Below, piece after piece: positions 1 through 5,224 of a DNA stretch of 5,224 nucleotides (positions are counted from its first letter, which is position 1; every line of letters starts with the position of its first letter). The DNA lies in the NCBI GenBank assembly GCA_023150215.1, contig JAKLLJ010000244.1, forward strand, positions 1-5,224, given 5' to 3'. The notes under the pieces are model-generated. The model was not told where the DNA came from. It ran no database searches and saw only the letters and a program-made list of their open reading frames with translations. The translations under genes and the position numbers were made by a program. Source of the stretch: Thauera sp. Its GTDB lineage: Bacteria > Pseudomonadota > Gammaproteobacteria > Burkholderiales > Rhodocyclaceae.

Positions 1-180
1 GTTGAGGCTGGAAAGTGGGTCCGAAAGCGCCATCAGCTCGGCAACCTCGGCGGGCGACTTCTCGCGCAGGACCGTGATCAGTTCGGCGGCGTGGTCGAGG
101 AAGTCGGGCTGGGTGAAGGAGACGGTGGTCGGCGGCGTCTTGTAGTCGAGTGCCTTGGCGGGGGAGATGACGAGGATCAT
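1..180 (-). CDS. yaaA: YaaA (DUF328) family peroxide stress protein, 5' part only
   Basis: The reverse strand reads from an ATG at 180 down to base 1 as 60 open codons and runs off the window. The N-terminus begins MILVISPAKALDYKTPP, the hallmark start of the YaaA family (E. coli MLILISPAKTLDYQSP). A 'LMALSDPLSSLN' segment near residues 49-60 matches the family's 'LM.ISDKLAGIN'. Family members are about 250-260 residues, so roughly three quarters of the gene lies outside. In E. coli YaaA is a cytoplasmic protein induced by hydrogen peroxide that limits free iron and so protects DNA from Fenton damage; that role is family knowledge, not seen here. The gene is divergent from bioA and shares the 190-bp intergenic region with it. 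No clear Shine-Dalgarno precedes the ATG, but the start aligns exactly with the family's N-terminus. Confidence 0.93.
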   Translation of the reverse strand, partial: MILVISPAKALDYKTPPTTVSFTQPDFLDHAAELITVLREKSPAEVAELMALSDPLSSLN

Positions 181-221
181 GGGGGTCGTTGCTGGAAATG
201 GCGGATTCACCGGGCCACCGG

Positions 222-250
222 ATGTTAACGCGAATCGCGACGCCGGCCCA
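222..250 (-). promoter_or_regulatory. weak candidate promoter for yaaA
   Basis: On the reverse strand a TAACAT hexamer (222-227, 4/6 match to TATAAT) lies 17 bp downstream of TGGGCC (245-250, only 3/6 match to TTGACA). It would start transcription roughly 35 bases before the yaaA ATG. The -35 is poor, so this is the best available candidate rather than a convincing site. It overlaps the 15-bp repeat tract. Confidence 0.2.
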
Positions 251-308
251 CGCGATACCGATCCACTCGACGTGGACTCACCCGACGTCAGCCCACCCGA
301 CATCGGCC
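234..308 (+). repeat. degenerate 15-bp tandem repeat, five copies, upstream of bioA
   Basis: Five consecutive 15-bp units start at 234, 249, 264, 279 and 294. The last two are CACCCGACGTCAGCC and CACCCGACATCGGCC (12 of 15 identical). The third is CACTCGACGTGGACT. The first two are more diverged but keep the central CGA in register. The tract fills the middle of the divergent yaaA-bioA intergenic region and ends 3 bp before the TTGACA of the predicted bioA promoter. No function is evident: it could be a decayed direct repeat, a set of protein binding sites, or chance in biased sequence. Confidence 0.5.
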
Positions 309-311
309 AAT

Positions 312-340
312 TTGACAGCCCGGGAGCCTTTGCCCACCAT
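312..340 (+). promoter_or_regulatory. candidate sigma-70 promoter of the bioAFHCD operon
   Basis: A perfect TTGACA at 312-317 is followed after 17 bp by CACCAT at 335-340. That -10 matches TATAAT only at positions 2, 5 and 6, but position 2 and the final T are the most constrained bases. Transcription would start near 347 and give a short leader of about 24 bases before the bioA ATG at 371. The area is locally AT-richer (CCAATTTGACA). No BirA-type operator (TTGTAAAC with its inverted partner) was found around it, so the regulator is unknown. Confidence 0.4.
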
Positions 341-370
341 GGGCGCCCGTTTTGCCCTCCCTCGCGCTTC

Positions 371-1723
371 ATGCCCCCCGCCGACACTCTGCTCGCTCGC
401 TCGCTCGCTGCCGTGTGGCATCCGTGCACCCAGATGAAGCAGCACGAGACCCTGCCGCTGGTGCCGATCGTGCGCGGAGAAGGACCGTGGCTGATCGACG
501 CCGACGGGCGGCGGCTGCTCGACGGCATCAGTTCGTGGTGGGTGAATCTGTTCGGCCACTGCAACCCGCGCATCAACACCGCGCTCAAGGCCCAGCTCGA
601 CACGCTCGAACACGCGATGCTGGCCGGCTTCACCCACGAGCCGGTGGTGGCGCTGTCCGAGCGCCTCTCCGCGCTGACCGGACATCGCCTCGGCCACGCC
701 TTCTATGCCTCCGACGGCGCCTCGGCCACCGAGATCGCGTTGAAGATGAGCGTGCATTACTGGCGCAATCAGGGCGAGCCGGGCAAGACGCGTTTCCTGA
801 GCCTGGCCGGCGGCTATCACGGCGAGACGGTGGGCGCGCTCGCCGTCACCGACGTGGCGATCTTCCGCGATGCCTACGCGCCCCTGGTGCGCAGCGGCGT
901 GACGGTGCCCACGCCCGACGCCCGCCTCGCGGCCGCGGGCGAGACCGCGGCCGACGTCGCCCGCCGGGCAGCGGCAGTGCTCGAGGCCCGGCTCAAGGCG
1001 CATCACCACGAGATCGCCGCCTTCATCGTCGAGCCGCTGGTGCAGGGCGCGGCCGGCATGGTGATGTACGACGCCGAATACCTGCGCCGCGCGCGCATGC
1101 TGTGCGACCGCTATCGCGTGCATCTGATCGCCGACGAGATCGCCGTCGGCTGCGGCCGCACCGGCAGCTTCTTCGCCTGGGAGCAGGTCGCCGGCCCCGC
1201 GGACCAGCCCGACCGCGGGATCGGCTGGCCGGATTTCCTGTGCCTGTCGAAGGGCATCTCGGGCGGTTACCTGCCGCTCTCGCTGGTGCTGACGACCGAC
1301 CTGATCTACCAAGCCTTCTACGATGACCGCAGCACCCGCGCCTTCCTGCACTCGCACTCCTACACCGGCAACCCGCTCGCCTGCCGCGCCGCGCTGGCGA
1401 CCCTGGACATTTTCGCCGAAGACCGCGTGCTCGACGCCAACCGCATCCGCGCCCGCCAGCTCGGCGACGCGCTGCAGGCGCGCGTCGGCAGGCACCCCGC
1501 AGTCCGCCACCTGCGCCAGACCGGCATGATCGCCGCCTTCGACGTCGCCGACGCGCCCGCCGGCTTTGCGCGCCGCTTCTTCGCCGCCGGGCTGGCCCAT
1601 GGCGTGCTGCTGCGCCCGATCGGCGACACGGTGTACTTCATGCCGCCCTACGTCGTCGGCGAGACCGACATGGCCCACCTGGTCGACGGCGCAGCCGCGG
1701 CGCTCGACGACGCACTGGCCTGA
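371..1723 (+). CDS. bioA: adenosylmethionine-8-amino-7-oxononanoate aminotransferase (DAPA synthase)
   Basis: A cytoplasmic, PLP-dependent class III aminotransferase that converts KAPA to 7,8-diaminononanoate (DAPA), classically with S-adenosylmethionine as amino donor. From the ATG at 371 the protein has 450 residues; E. coli BioA is about 430. Visible motifs: WHPCTQM (16-22), SSWW (54-57), DGASATE (115-121), GGYHGE (147-152), IVEPLVQGAAG (219-229), DEIAVGCGRTG (255-265, PLP-ring Asp255), LSKGISGG (292-299, Schiff-base Lys294), HSYTGNPLAC (329-338) and LRPIGD (414-419, Arg415). The frame stays open upstream to a TTG at 155, but that extension would overlap yaaA. The ATG at 371 puts the family's WHP motif at the usual distance from the N-terminus, although no clear Shine-Dalgarno precedes it. 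bioA is the first gene of the operon; its TGA directly abuts the bioF GTG. Compared with E. coli, Cys19 replaces Tyr17 and Glu152 replaces Asp147, and several segments resemble the Bacillus-type enzyme. Confidence 0.95.
   Translation: MPPADTLLARSLAAVWHPCTQMKQHETLPLVPIVRGEGPWLIDADGRRLLDGISSWWVNLFGHCNPRINTALKAQLDTLEHAMLAGFTHEPVVALSERLSALTGHRLGHAFYASDGASATEIALKMSVHYWRNQGEPGKTRFLSLAGGYHGETVGALAVTDVAIFRDAYAPLVRSGVTVPTPDARLAAAGETAADVARRAAAVLEARLKAHHHEIAAFIVEPLVQGAAGMVMYDAEYLRRARMLCDRYRVHLIADEIAVGCGRTGSFFAWEQVAGPADQPDRGIGWPDFLCLSKGISGGYLPLSLVLTTDLIYQAFYDDRSTRAFLHSHSYTGNPLACRAALATLDIFAEDRVLDANRIRARQLGDALQARVGRHPAVRHLRQTGMIAAFDVADAPAGFARRFFAAGLAHGVLLRPIGDTVYFMPPYVVGETDMAHLVDGAAAALDDALA
391..409 (+). 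repeat. short tetranucleotide tract (GCTC)4 plus GCT in the 5' end of bioA
   Basis: Four perfect GCTC units followed by GCT lie seven codons into bioA and encode part of LLARSLAA. A tetranucleotide is not a multiple of three, so gain or loss of one unit would shift the bioA frame just before the conserved WHP motif. Four units is short for a true contingency locus. Confidence 0.75.
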
Positions 1724-2920
1724 GTGAGCGCCCCGATGCGAAGCCTCGACGAACTGCGCGCGAGCCTCGACAGCCTCGACCATGACGCGCTGCGCCGACG
1801 CCGGCGCAGCAACGCCCTGTCCTGCGCGCCGCAGGCCACGGTCGATGGCCGCGCGCTGATCGCCTTCTGCAGCAACGACTACCTTGGCCTGGCCAGCGCG
1901 CCGGCGCTCGCCGTCGCACTCGCCGAGGGCGCGACGCGCTGGGGCGCCGGCGCGGGCGCCTCGCACCTGGTGAGCGGCCACTACGACGTCCACGACGAGC
2001 TCGAGGCGGCGCTGGCACGCTTCGTCGGTTGCGCGCGTGCGCTGTATTTCTCCACTGGCTACATGGCCAACAGCGGCATCCTGCCCGCCCTGGCCGGGCG
2101 GGGCGATGCGATCTTCGCCGATCGCCTCAACCACGCCTCGCTGGTGGATGGCATGCTGCTGTCGCGCGCCAGCGTTCACCGCTATCCGCACGCCGACGCC
2201 GCCGCGCTCGACCGTCTGCTTGGCGCCAGCACGGCGCGGCGCAAGCTCATCGTCACCGACGCCGTGTTCAGCATGGATGGCGACCTCGCACCGCTGGCCG
2301 AACTGCTCGACCTCGCGGTGCGCCACGATGCCTGGCTGGTGGTGGACGACGCCCACGGCTTCGGTGTGCTCGGGCCGCAGGGCCGCGGCGCAGTCGCCGA
2401 AGCCGGGCTCGGCGCGCACCCCGAGGCCTGGCGGATCGTGCTGGTCGGCACGCTCGGCAAGGCGGCGGGGATCGCGGGCGCCTTCGTCGCCGGCCACGCC
2501 GATGTCGTCGAATGGCTGCTGCAGAAGACGCGCACCTACGTCTACACCACTGCTGCACCGCCAGCGCTCGCCCATGCGCTGCTCGAGAGCCTGCGCCTGA
2601 TCGAGTCCGGCGACGCACGCCGGCAGCGCCTGCAGGCGCTGATCGACTGTTTCCGCGCCCACGCCCGGCTGCAGCGCTGGCGCCTGCTGCCCTCGCGCAC
2701 GGCGATCCAGCCGGTGCTGATCGGCGCCAACGCCGAGACCCTGGCGGTCGCCAAGGCCTTGCTCGAAGCCGGGCTGTGGGTGCCCGCGATCCGTCCGCCC
2801 ACGGTACCAGCCGGTAGCGCGCGCCTGCGCGTGTCCTTGACCGCCGCGCACGACGAGGCCGACGTGATCCGCCTTGCGCAGACGCTGATGCACCTCGAGC
2901 AGATCGGCGGTGGCCGATGA
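1724..2920 (+). CDS. bioF: 8-amino-7-oxononanoate synthase (KAPA synthase)
   Basis: A cytoplasmic PLP enzyme of the alpha-oxoamine synthase family. It condenses pimeloyl-ACP (or -CoA) with L-alanine, releasing CO2, to form KAPA, the substrate of BioA. The 398-residue protein matches E. coli BioF (384) along its whole length. Landmarks: SNDYLGL (50-56), GAGASHLVSGHYDVH (76-90), DRLNHASLVDG (133-143, with the PLP-stacking His137), TDAVFSMDGD (178-187), VVDDAHGFGVLG (206-217, Asp208 and His211), GTLGKAAG (242-249, Schiff-base Lys246) and the closing AIRPPTVPAGSARLR (355-369). All expected catalytic residues are present. The GTG at 1724 directly abuts the bioA TGA. An in-frame ATG at 1736 (394 residues) is a plausible alternative; neither has a strong Shine-Dalgarno, and the GTG is chosen for coupling. 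The 3' end overlaps bioH by ATGA. Confidence 0.96.
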   Translation: MSAPMRSLDELRASLDSLDHDALRRRRRSNALSCAPQATVDGRALIAFCSNDYLGLASAPALAVALAEGATRWGAGAGASHLVSGHYDVHDELEAALARFVGCARALYFSTGYMANSGILPALAGRGDAIFADRLNHASLVDGMLLSRASVHRYPHADAAALDRLLGASTARRKLIVTDAVFSMDGDLAPLAELLDLAVRHDAWLVVDDAHGFGVLGPQGRGAVAEAGLGAHPEAWRIVLVGTLGKAAGIAGAFVAGHADVVEWLLQKTRTYVYTTAAPPALAHALLESLRLIESGDARRQRLQALIDCFRAHARLQRWRLLPSRTAIQPVLIGANAETLAVAKALLEAGLWVPAIRPPTVPAGSARLRVSLTAAHDEADVIRLAQTLMHLEQIGGGR

Positions 2921-3768
2921 GCGCGGCGGGTCTATCCACCGCCGCCGCTGCGACCGACATCGTGCTGCTTCACGGCTGGGGACTGACACCGGCAGTGTGG
3001 GCGCCAATGCGGTCGCTGCTCGGCGGGCGGCGCAGTAGCGCGCCCGCCCTCCCCGGCCACGCCGGCGCTGCGGCCGCCAACGCCGCGACGCTCGCAGCGT
3101 GGTCCGAACACCTGGCGGCCCGGCTTGCGCCCGCGGCAACGCTGGTGGGCTGGTCGCTCGGCGCAATGCTCGCGCTCGACCTTGCACGCCGCTACCCCGC
3201 GCGGGTGGCCCGCCTGGTGCTGATCGGCGGGACGGCGCGCTTCGTGGCCGACGACGCCTCCCCCGCCGCCTGGCCCGGGCTTGCGCCGGCGACCGTGGAG
3301 GCCTTCCGCAGCGGTTTCGCGCGCGACCCCCACGCCACCCTGAAGCGCTTCGTGGCCCTGCAATGCTTGGGCGAGGCAGACCGGCGCTGCGTGCAGACGC
3401 AGCTTGGCGCGGCCCTGACGGCGCTCGACATCGGCGAGCAAGGGGACGAGCACAGGGACGCGCACATATCGCCCCCCGCCGCGCCGACGCGCGCCGTGAC
3501 ACCGACCGATCGCGCACCTGTGGCGCTGGCCGACGGGCTGGCGCTGCTCGCCGGCAGCGACCTGCGCGCGACGCTCGCGCAGATCGAACAGCCCTGCCTG
3601 CTCATCCATGGCGAACACGACGCGCTGATGCCGGTCGCCGCGGCACGGGCGATGGCGCACGCGCTGCCGGCATCCCGACTCGAGATCCTGCAGGGCAGCG
3701 GGCACGCCCTGCCCCTGTCGCGCAGCGCCGACTGCGCACGCCTCATCGCGGAGTTCTGGGATGCATGA
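2917..3768 (+). CDS. bioH: pimeloyl-[ACP] methyl ester carboxylesterase
   Basis: A cytoplasmic alpha/beta hydrolase that cleaves the methyl ester of pimeloyl-ACP methyl ester, ending the BioC-disguised fatty acid cycles and giving BioF its substrate. Visible: VLLHGWGLTPAVW (16-28, oxyanion region), LPGHAG (45-50), the nucleophile elbow GWSLG (78-82, Ser80), HGEHDALMP (231-239, Asp235) and GSGHALPLS (260-268, His263). This is a complete Ser-Asp-His triad in the usual order, and WGL and GWSLG match E. coli BioH closely. The protein has 283 residues against 256 in E. coli. Most of the excess is a Pro/Ala/charged stretch at residues 173-200, within the cap (lid) region. Two of the four lid arginines known in E. 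coli to contact ACP align here (Arg144 and Arg157). The start codon overlaps the bioF stop (ATGA), with a GGCGGTGG tract just upstream at 2906-2913. A generic alpha/beta hydrolase is possible by motif alone, but the position between bioF and bioC makes BioH very likely. Confidence 0.93.
   Translation: MSAAGLSTAAAATDIVLLHGWGLTPAVWAPMRSLLGGRRSSAPALPGHAGAAAANAATLAAWSEHLAARLAPAATLVGWSLGAMLALDLARRYPARVARLVLIGGTARFVADDASPAAWPGLAPATVEAFRSGFARDPHATLKRFVALQCLGEADRRCVQTQLGAALTALDIGEQGDEHRDAHISPPAAPTRAVTPTDRAPVALADGLALLAGSDLRATLAQIEQPCLLIHGEHDALMPVAAARAMAHALPASRLEILQGSGHALPLSRSADCARLIAEFWDA
3750..3753 (+). promoter_or_regulatory. ribosome binding site deciding the bioC start
   Basis: GGAG lies 7 bases before the ATG at 3761, inside the end of bioH. 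This favours 3761 over the later in-frame ATG at 3830, which has only a distant AGGCG. It also disfavours the ATG at 3765, which makes an ATGA overlap with the bioH stop but reads out of the bioC frame. Confidence 0.6.
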
Positions 3769-4741
3769 AGCGGCCGCGCACCCGGCCCCGCCTGCCGCGC
3801 CGGATGCGGCCGCAGGCGCTGCGCCGATCATGACGCCGCGCGCGCGCCGGCAAGGCATCCGCAACGCCTTCGAGCGCGCGGCCGCACACTACGACGAAGC
3901 GGCCCTCATCCAGCGCGAGATCTGTTCCCGTCTGCGCGCCTTCGCCGTCGGCCTGGACCTGCAGGCAGGCGTGAGCATCGACGACACCGTCCTCGATGCC
4001 GGTTGCGGGACCGGATTCGGCTTTGCCGAGCTCGACCAGCTGTGTCCCGGCACAACGCGTATCGCGCTCGACCTCGCGCCGTCCATGCTCGCGCAGGCCG
4101 GGCGACGGCATGAACGAGCCCGCGCAAGGACGAATCGCGCGCAGTCGGCAACGGCCGCCGCGTGCGCCGAAAGTGCCCGCGCACACGATGCAGGCGGTTC
4201 ATCCGGGCTCCTCGCGGTGTGTGGTGATCTGGAGCACCTCCCGCTCGCCAGCGGGCGCATCGCCCTGATCTGGTCCAGCCTGGCGATCCAGTGGTGCGAG
4301 CCCGGGCGGGCGCTGGCCGAATGCGCGCGCGTGCTCGCACCCGGCGGCGTCGCCCTGGTCGCCACACTCGGTCCGCGCACGCTGTGGGAACTGCGCGAGG
4401 CCTTTGCCCTCATCGATGGTGCACGCCACACCATCGACTTTCATTCGGCGACGGCCTGGGTGCGTGCGGCGCAAGCTGCCGCGCTGACGCCGATCGCCCA
4501 TGAAACGCTCGAACTGCACGCCAGCGCGCCGGACCTGCGCGGCCTGTTGCAGGACATCAAGCGCATCGGCGCCGCCACGGTGGATGGCGGACGCCGACGC
4601 CAGCCGCTCGGTCGTGCGGCGTGGACGCGTCTGCAGGACGGCTACGAACGCCACCGCCGCAGCGATGGCCGCCTGCCCGCCACCTACGAGGTGATCCTGC
4701 TCGCCCTGCGCAAGCCCGCGCCGTCTCCCCCCTCACGATGA
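3761..4741 (+). CDS. bioC: malonyl-[ACP] O-methyltransferase
   Basis: A SAM-dependent class I methyltransferase that methylates the free carboxyl of malonyl-ACP (or -CoA), so that fatty acid synthase extends it to the pimeloyl stage. Visible: family N-terminus IRNAFERAAAHYDEAALIQREI (33-54), SAM motif I LDAGCGTGFG (78-87), IALDLAPSML (101-110, acidic Asp104), GDLEHLPLASG (155-165), WSSLAIQWC (171-179, the BioC signature, cf. E. coli WSNLAVQWC), LAPGGVALVATLG (192-204), LQDIKRIGA (263-271) and a C-terminal TYEVILLAL (308-316). At 326 residues it is well above E. coli BioC (251). The excess lies in an Ala/Pro-rich N-terminus (residues 2-23) and an Arg/Ala/Ser-rich insertion at about 118-149. 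The start overlaps bioH by 8 bp and has a GGAG at good spacing. An ATG at 3830 would remove the N-terminal extension and still keep the whole family core. Confidence 0.94.
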   Translation: MHEAAAHPAPPAAPDAAAGAAPIMTPRARRQGIRNAFERAAAHYDEAALIQREICSRLRAFAVGLDLQAGVSIDDTVLDAGCGTGFGFAELDQLCPGTTRIALDLAPSMLAQAGRRHERARARTNRAQSATAAACAESARAHDAGGSSGLLAVCGDLEHLPLASGRIALIWSSLAIQWCEPGRALAECARVLAPGGVALVATLGPRTLWELREAFALIDGARHTIDFHSATAWVRAAQAAALTPIAHETLELHASAPDLRGLLQDIKRIGAATVDGGRRRQPLGRAAWTRLQDGYERHRRSDGRLPATYEVILLALRKPAPSPPSR

Positions 4742-4743
4742 GG
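4740..4743 (+). promoter_or_regulatory. ribosome binding site deciding the bioD start
   Basis: GAGG, overlapping the bioC stop, lies 9 bases before the ATG at 4753. An in-frame ATG at 4738 makes an ATGA overlap with the bioC stop but has only pyrimidine-rich sequence upstream and would add five residues (MRQAT) that the family lacks. The ATG at 4753 is therefore preferred. Confidence 0.55.
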
Positions 4744-4752
4744 CAAGCCACC

Positions 4753-5224
4753 ATGCCCGCGCGCGCCTGGTTCATCACCGGAACCGATACCGAAATCGGC
4801 AAGACCTACTCCACCTGCGCCCTGCTCCACGCCGCGCGCGCTCGAGGACTGATCGCGCTCGGCATGAAGCCGGTCGCCGCAGGCACCGAAATGATGGCCG
4901 GCGAGCGCGTGAACGAGGACGTCGCCGCCTTGCGCGCAGCGAGCAGCTTCGACCCCGGCCTCGGGCTGCTCAACCCCTGGTGCCTCGCCAGTCCGATCGC
5001 CCCTCACATCGCCGCGATCGAGGAAGGCGTGCACATCACATCCGGGCCGATCCGCGACGCGCTCGGCACCTTGCGCCTGAGCGCCGATGTGGTGCTGGTG
5101 GAAGGCGTGGGTGGTTTCCGGGTGCCGCTCGCAGACGATTACGACAGCGCCGATCTGGCACGCGAGCTCGCCCTGCCGGTCATCCTGGTGGTCGGGCTGC
5201 GCCTGGGCTCCATCAATCACACCC
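4753..5224 (+). CDS. bioD: ATP-dependent dethiobiotin synthetase, 5' part only
   Basis: A cytoplasmic P-loop enzyme that carboxylates DAPA with CO2 and ATP to close the ureido ring, giving dethiobiotin. The window holds 157 residues; the gene continues past the right edge (family length about 220-240). Visible: WFITGTDTEIGKTYS (6-20), the BioD-type Walker A with Lys17 and Thr18; MKPVAAG (38-44, substrate-binding Lys39); NEDV (54-57, Asp56, metal/ATP site by analogy with E. coli Asp in RNSD); SPIAPHIAA (80-88); VLVEGVGGFRVPL (114-126, Glu117); and PVILVVGLRLGSINHT (142-157). Every expected motif of the visible portion is intact. It follows bioC by 11 bp with its own GAGG, so it belongs to the same operon. 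Confidence 0.95.
   Translation, partial: MPARAWFITGTDTEIGKTYSTCALLHAARARGLIALGMKPVAAGTEMMAGERVNEDVAALRAASSFDPGLGLLNPWCLASPIAPHIAAIEEGVHITSGPIRDALGTLRLSADVVLVEGVGGFRVPLADDYDSADLARELALPVILVVGLRLGSINHT

Noticed and set aside
155..370. In-frame upstream extension of bioA starting at TTG 155, ATG 167 or ATG 179
   Set aside because: All of these starts overlap yaaA, whose start matches its family exactly. The extension has no counterpart in known BioA proteins, and a promoter-like sequence lies inside it. It is kept only as an alternative under the repeat finding.
181..370. BirA, BioR or riboswitch-type control element upstream of bioA
   Set aside because: No TTGTAAAC-like half-sites with an inverted partner were found, and no structured leader is apparent in the short region; naming a biotin regulator would be unsupported.
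278..3517. An uninterrupted reverse-strand frame of 1079 codons antisense to bioA, bioF and most of bioH
   Set aside because: Its composition is Arg/Ala/Gly-rich with no recognisable domain, and it lies opposite three genes with complete catalytic motifs. In very GC-rich coding DNA stop codons are scarce on the opposite strand, so such long antisense frames are expected.
3765..3833. ATG at 3765 making an ATGA overlap with the bioH stop
   Set aside because: It opens an Arg/Pro-rich frame that ends at 3833 and is not the bioC frame; the ATG at 3761 with GGAG 7 bases upstream leads into the methyltransferase.
4684..5220. Reverse-strand open frame opposite bioD
   Set aside because: It is antisense to clear BioD motifs (GTDTEIGKT, VLVEGVGG) and has no recognisable family features.

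Overview
This window is a biotin biosynthesis operon on the + strand, in the order bioA-bioF-bioH-bioC-bioD. A divergent, truncated yaaA gene lies at its left edge. The DNA is very GC-rich (about 70% by eye) and strongly G/C-biased at third codon positions. Gene content, gene order and the protein motifs suggest a high-GC betaproteobacterium, perhaps of the Thauera/Azoarcus type. That assignment is inferred from general resemblance and not from a database search.

Layout: positions 1-180 encode, on the - strand, the first 60 residues of a YaaA (DUF328, peroxide stress) protein that runs off the left edge. Positions 181-370 form a 190-bp divergent intergenic region. It holds a good -35-like TTGACA with a partial -10, a degenerate 15-bp tandem repeat and a short inverted repeat. 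bioA (371-1723), bioF (1724-2920), bioH (2917-3768), bioC (3761-4741) and bioD (4753 to the right edge, incomplete) follow without gaps. Their junctions abut (TGA-GTG), overlap by 4 or 8 bp, or lie 11 bp apart, which strongly suggests one mRNA with translational coupling. No terminator, RNA gene, mobile element or CRISPR array was seen.

How the genes work together: BioC methylates malonyl-ACP so that it can enter fatty acid elongation in disguise. BioH removes the methyl group at the pimeloyl stage to give pimeloyl-ACP. BioF condenses that with alanine to KAPA (8-amino-7-oxononanoate), BioA transaminates KAPA to DAPA (7,8-diaminononanoate), and BioD closes the ureido ring to give dethiobiotin. 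Only bioB, the final sulfur insertion step, is absent from the visible part.

No new system is visible; the pathway is a known one. The points worth a second look are: active-site differences from E. coli BioA, with segments closer to the Bacillus-type enzyme; low-complexity insertions of about 28-32 residues in both BioH and BioC; and the repeats and short tetranucleotide tract around the bioA start.
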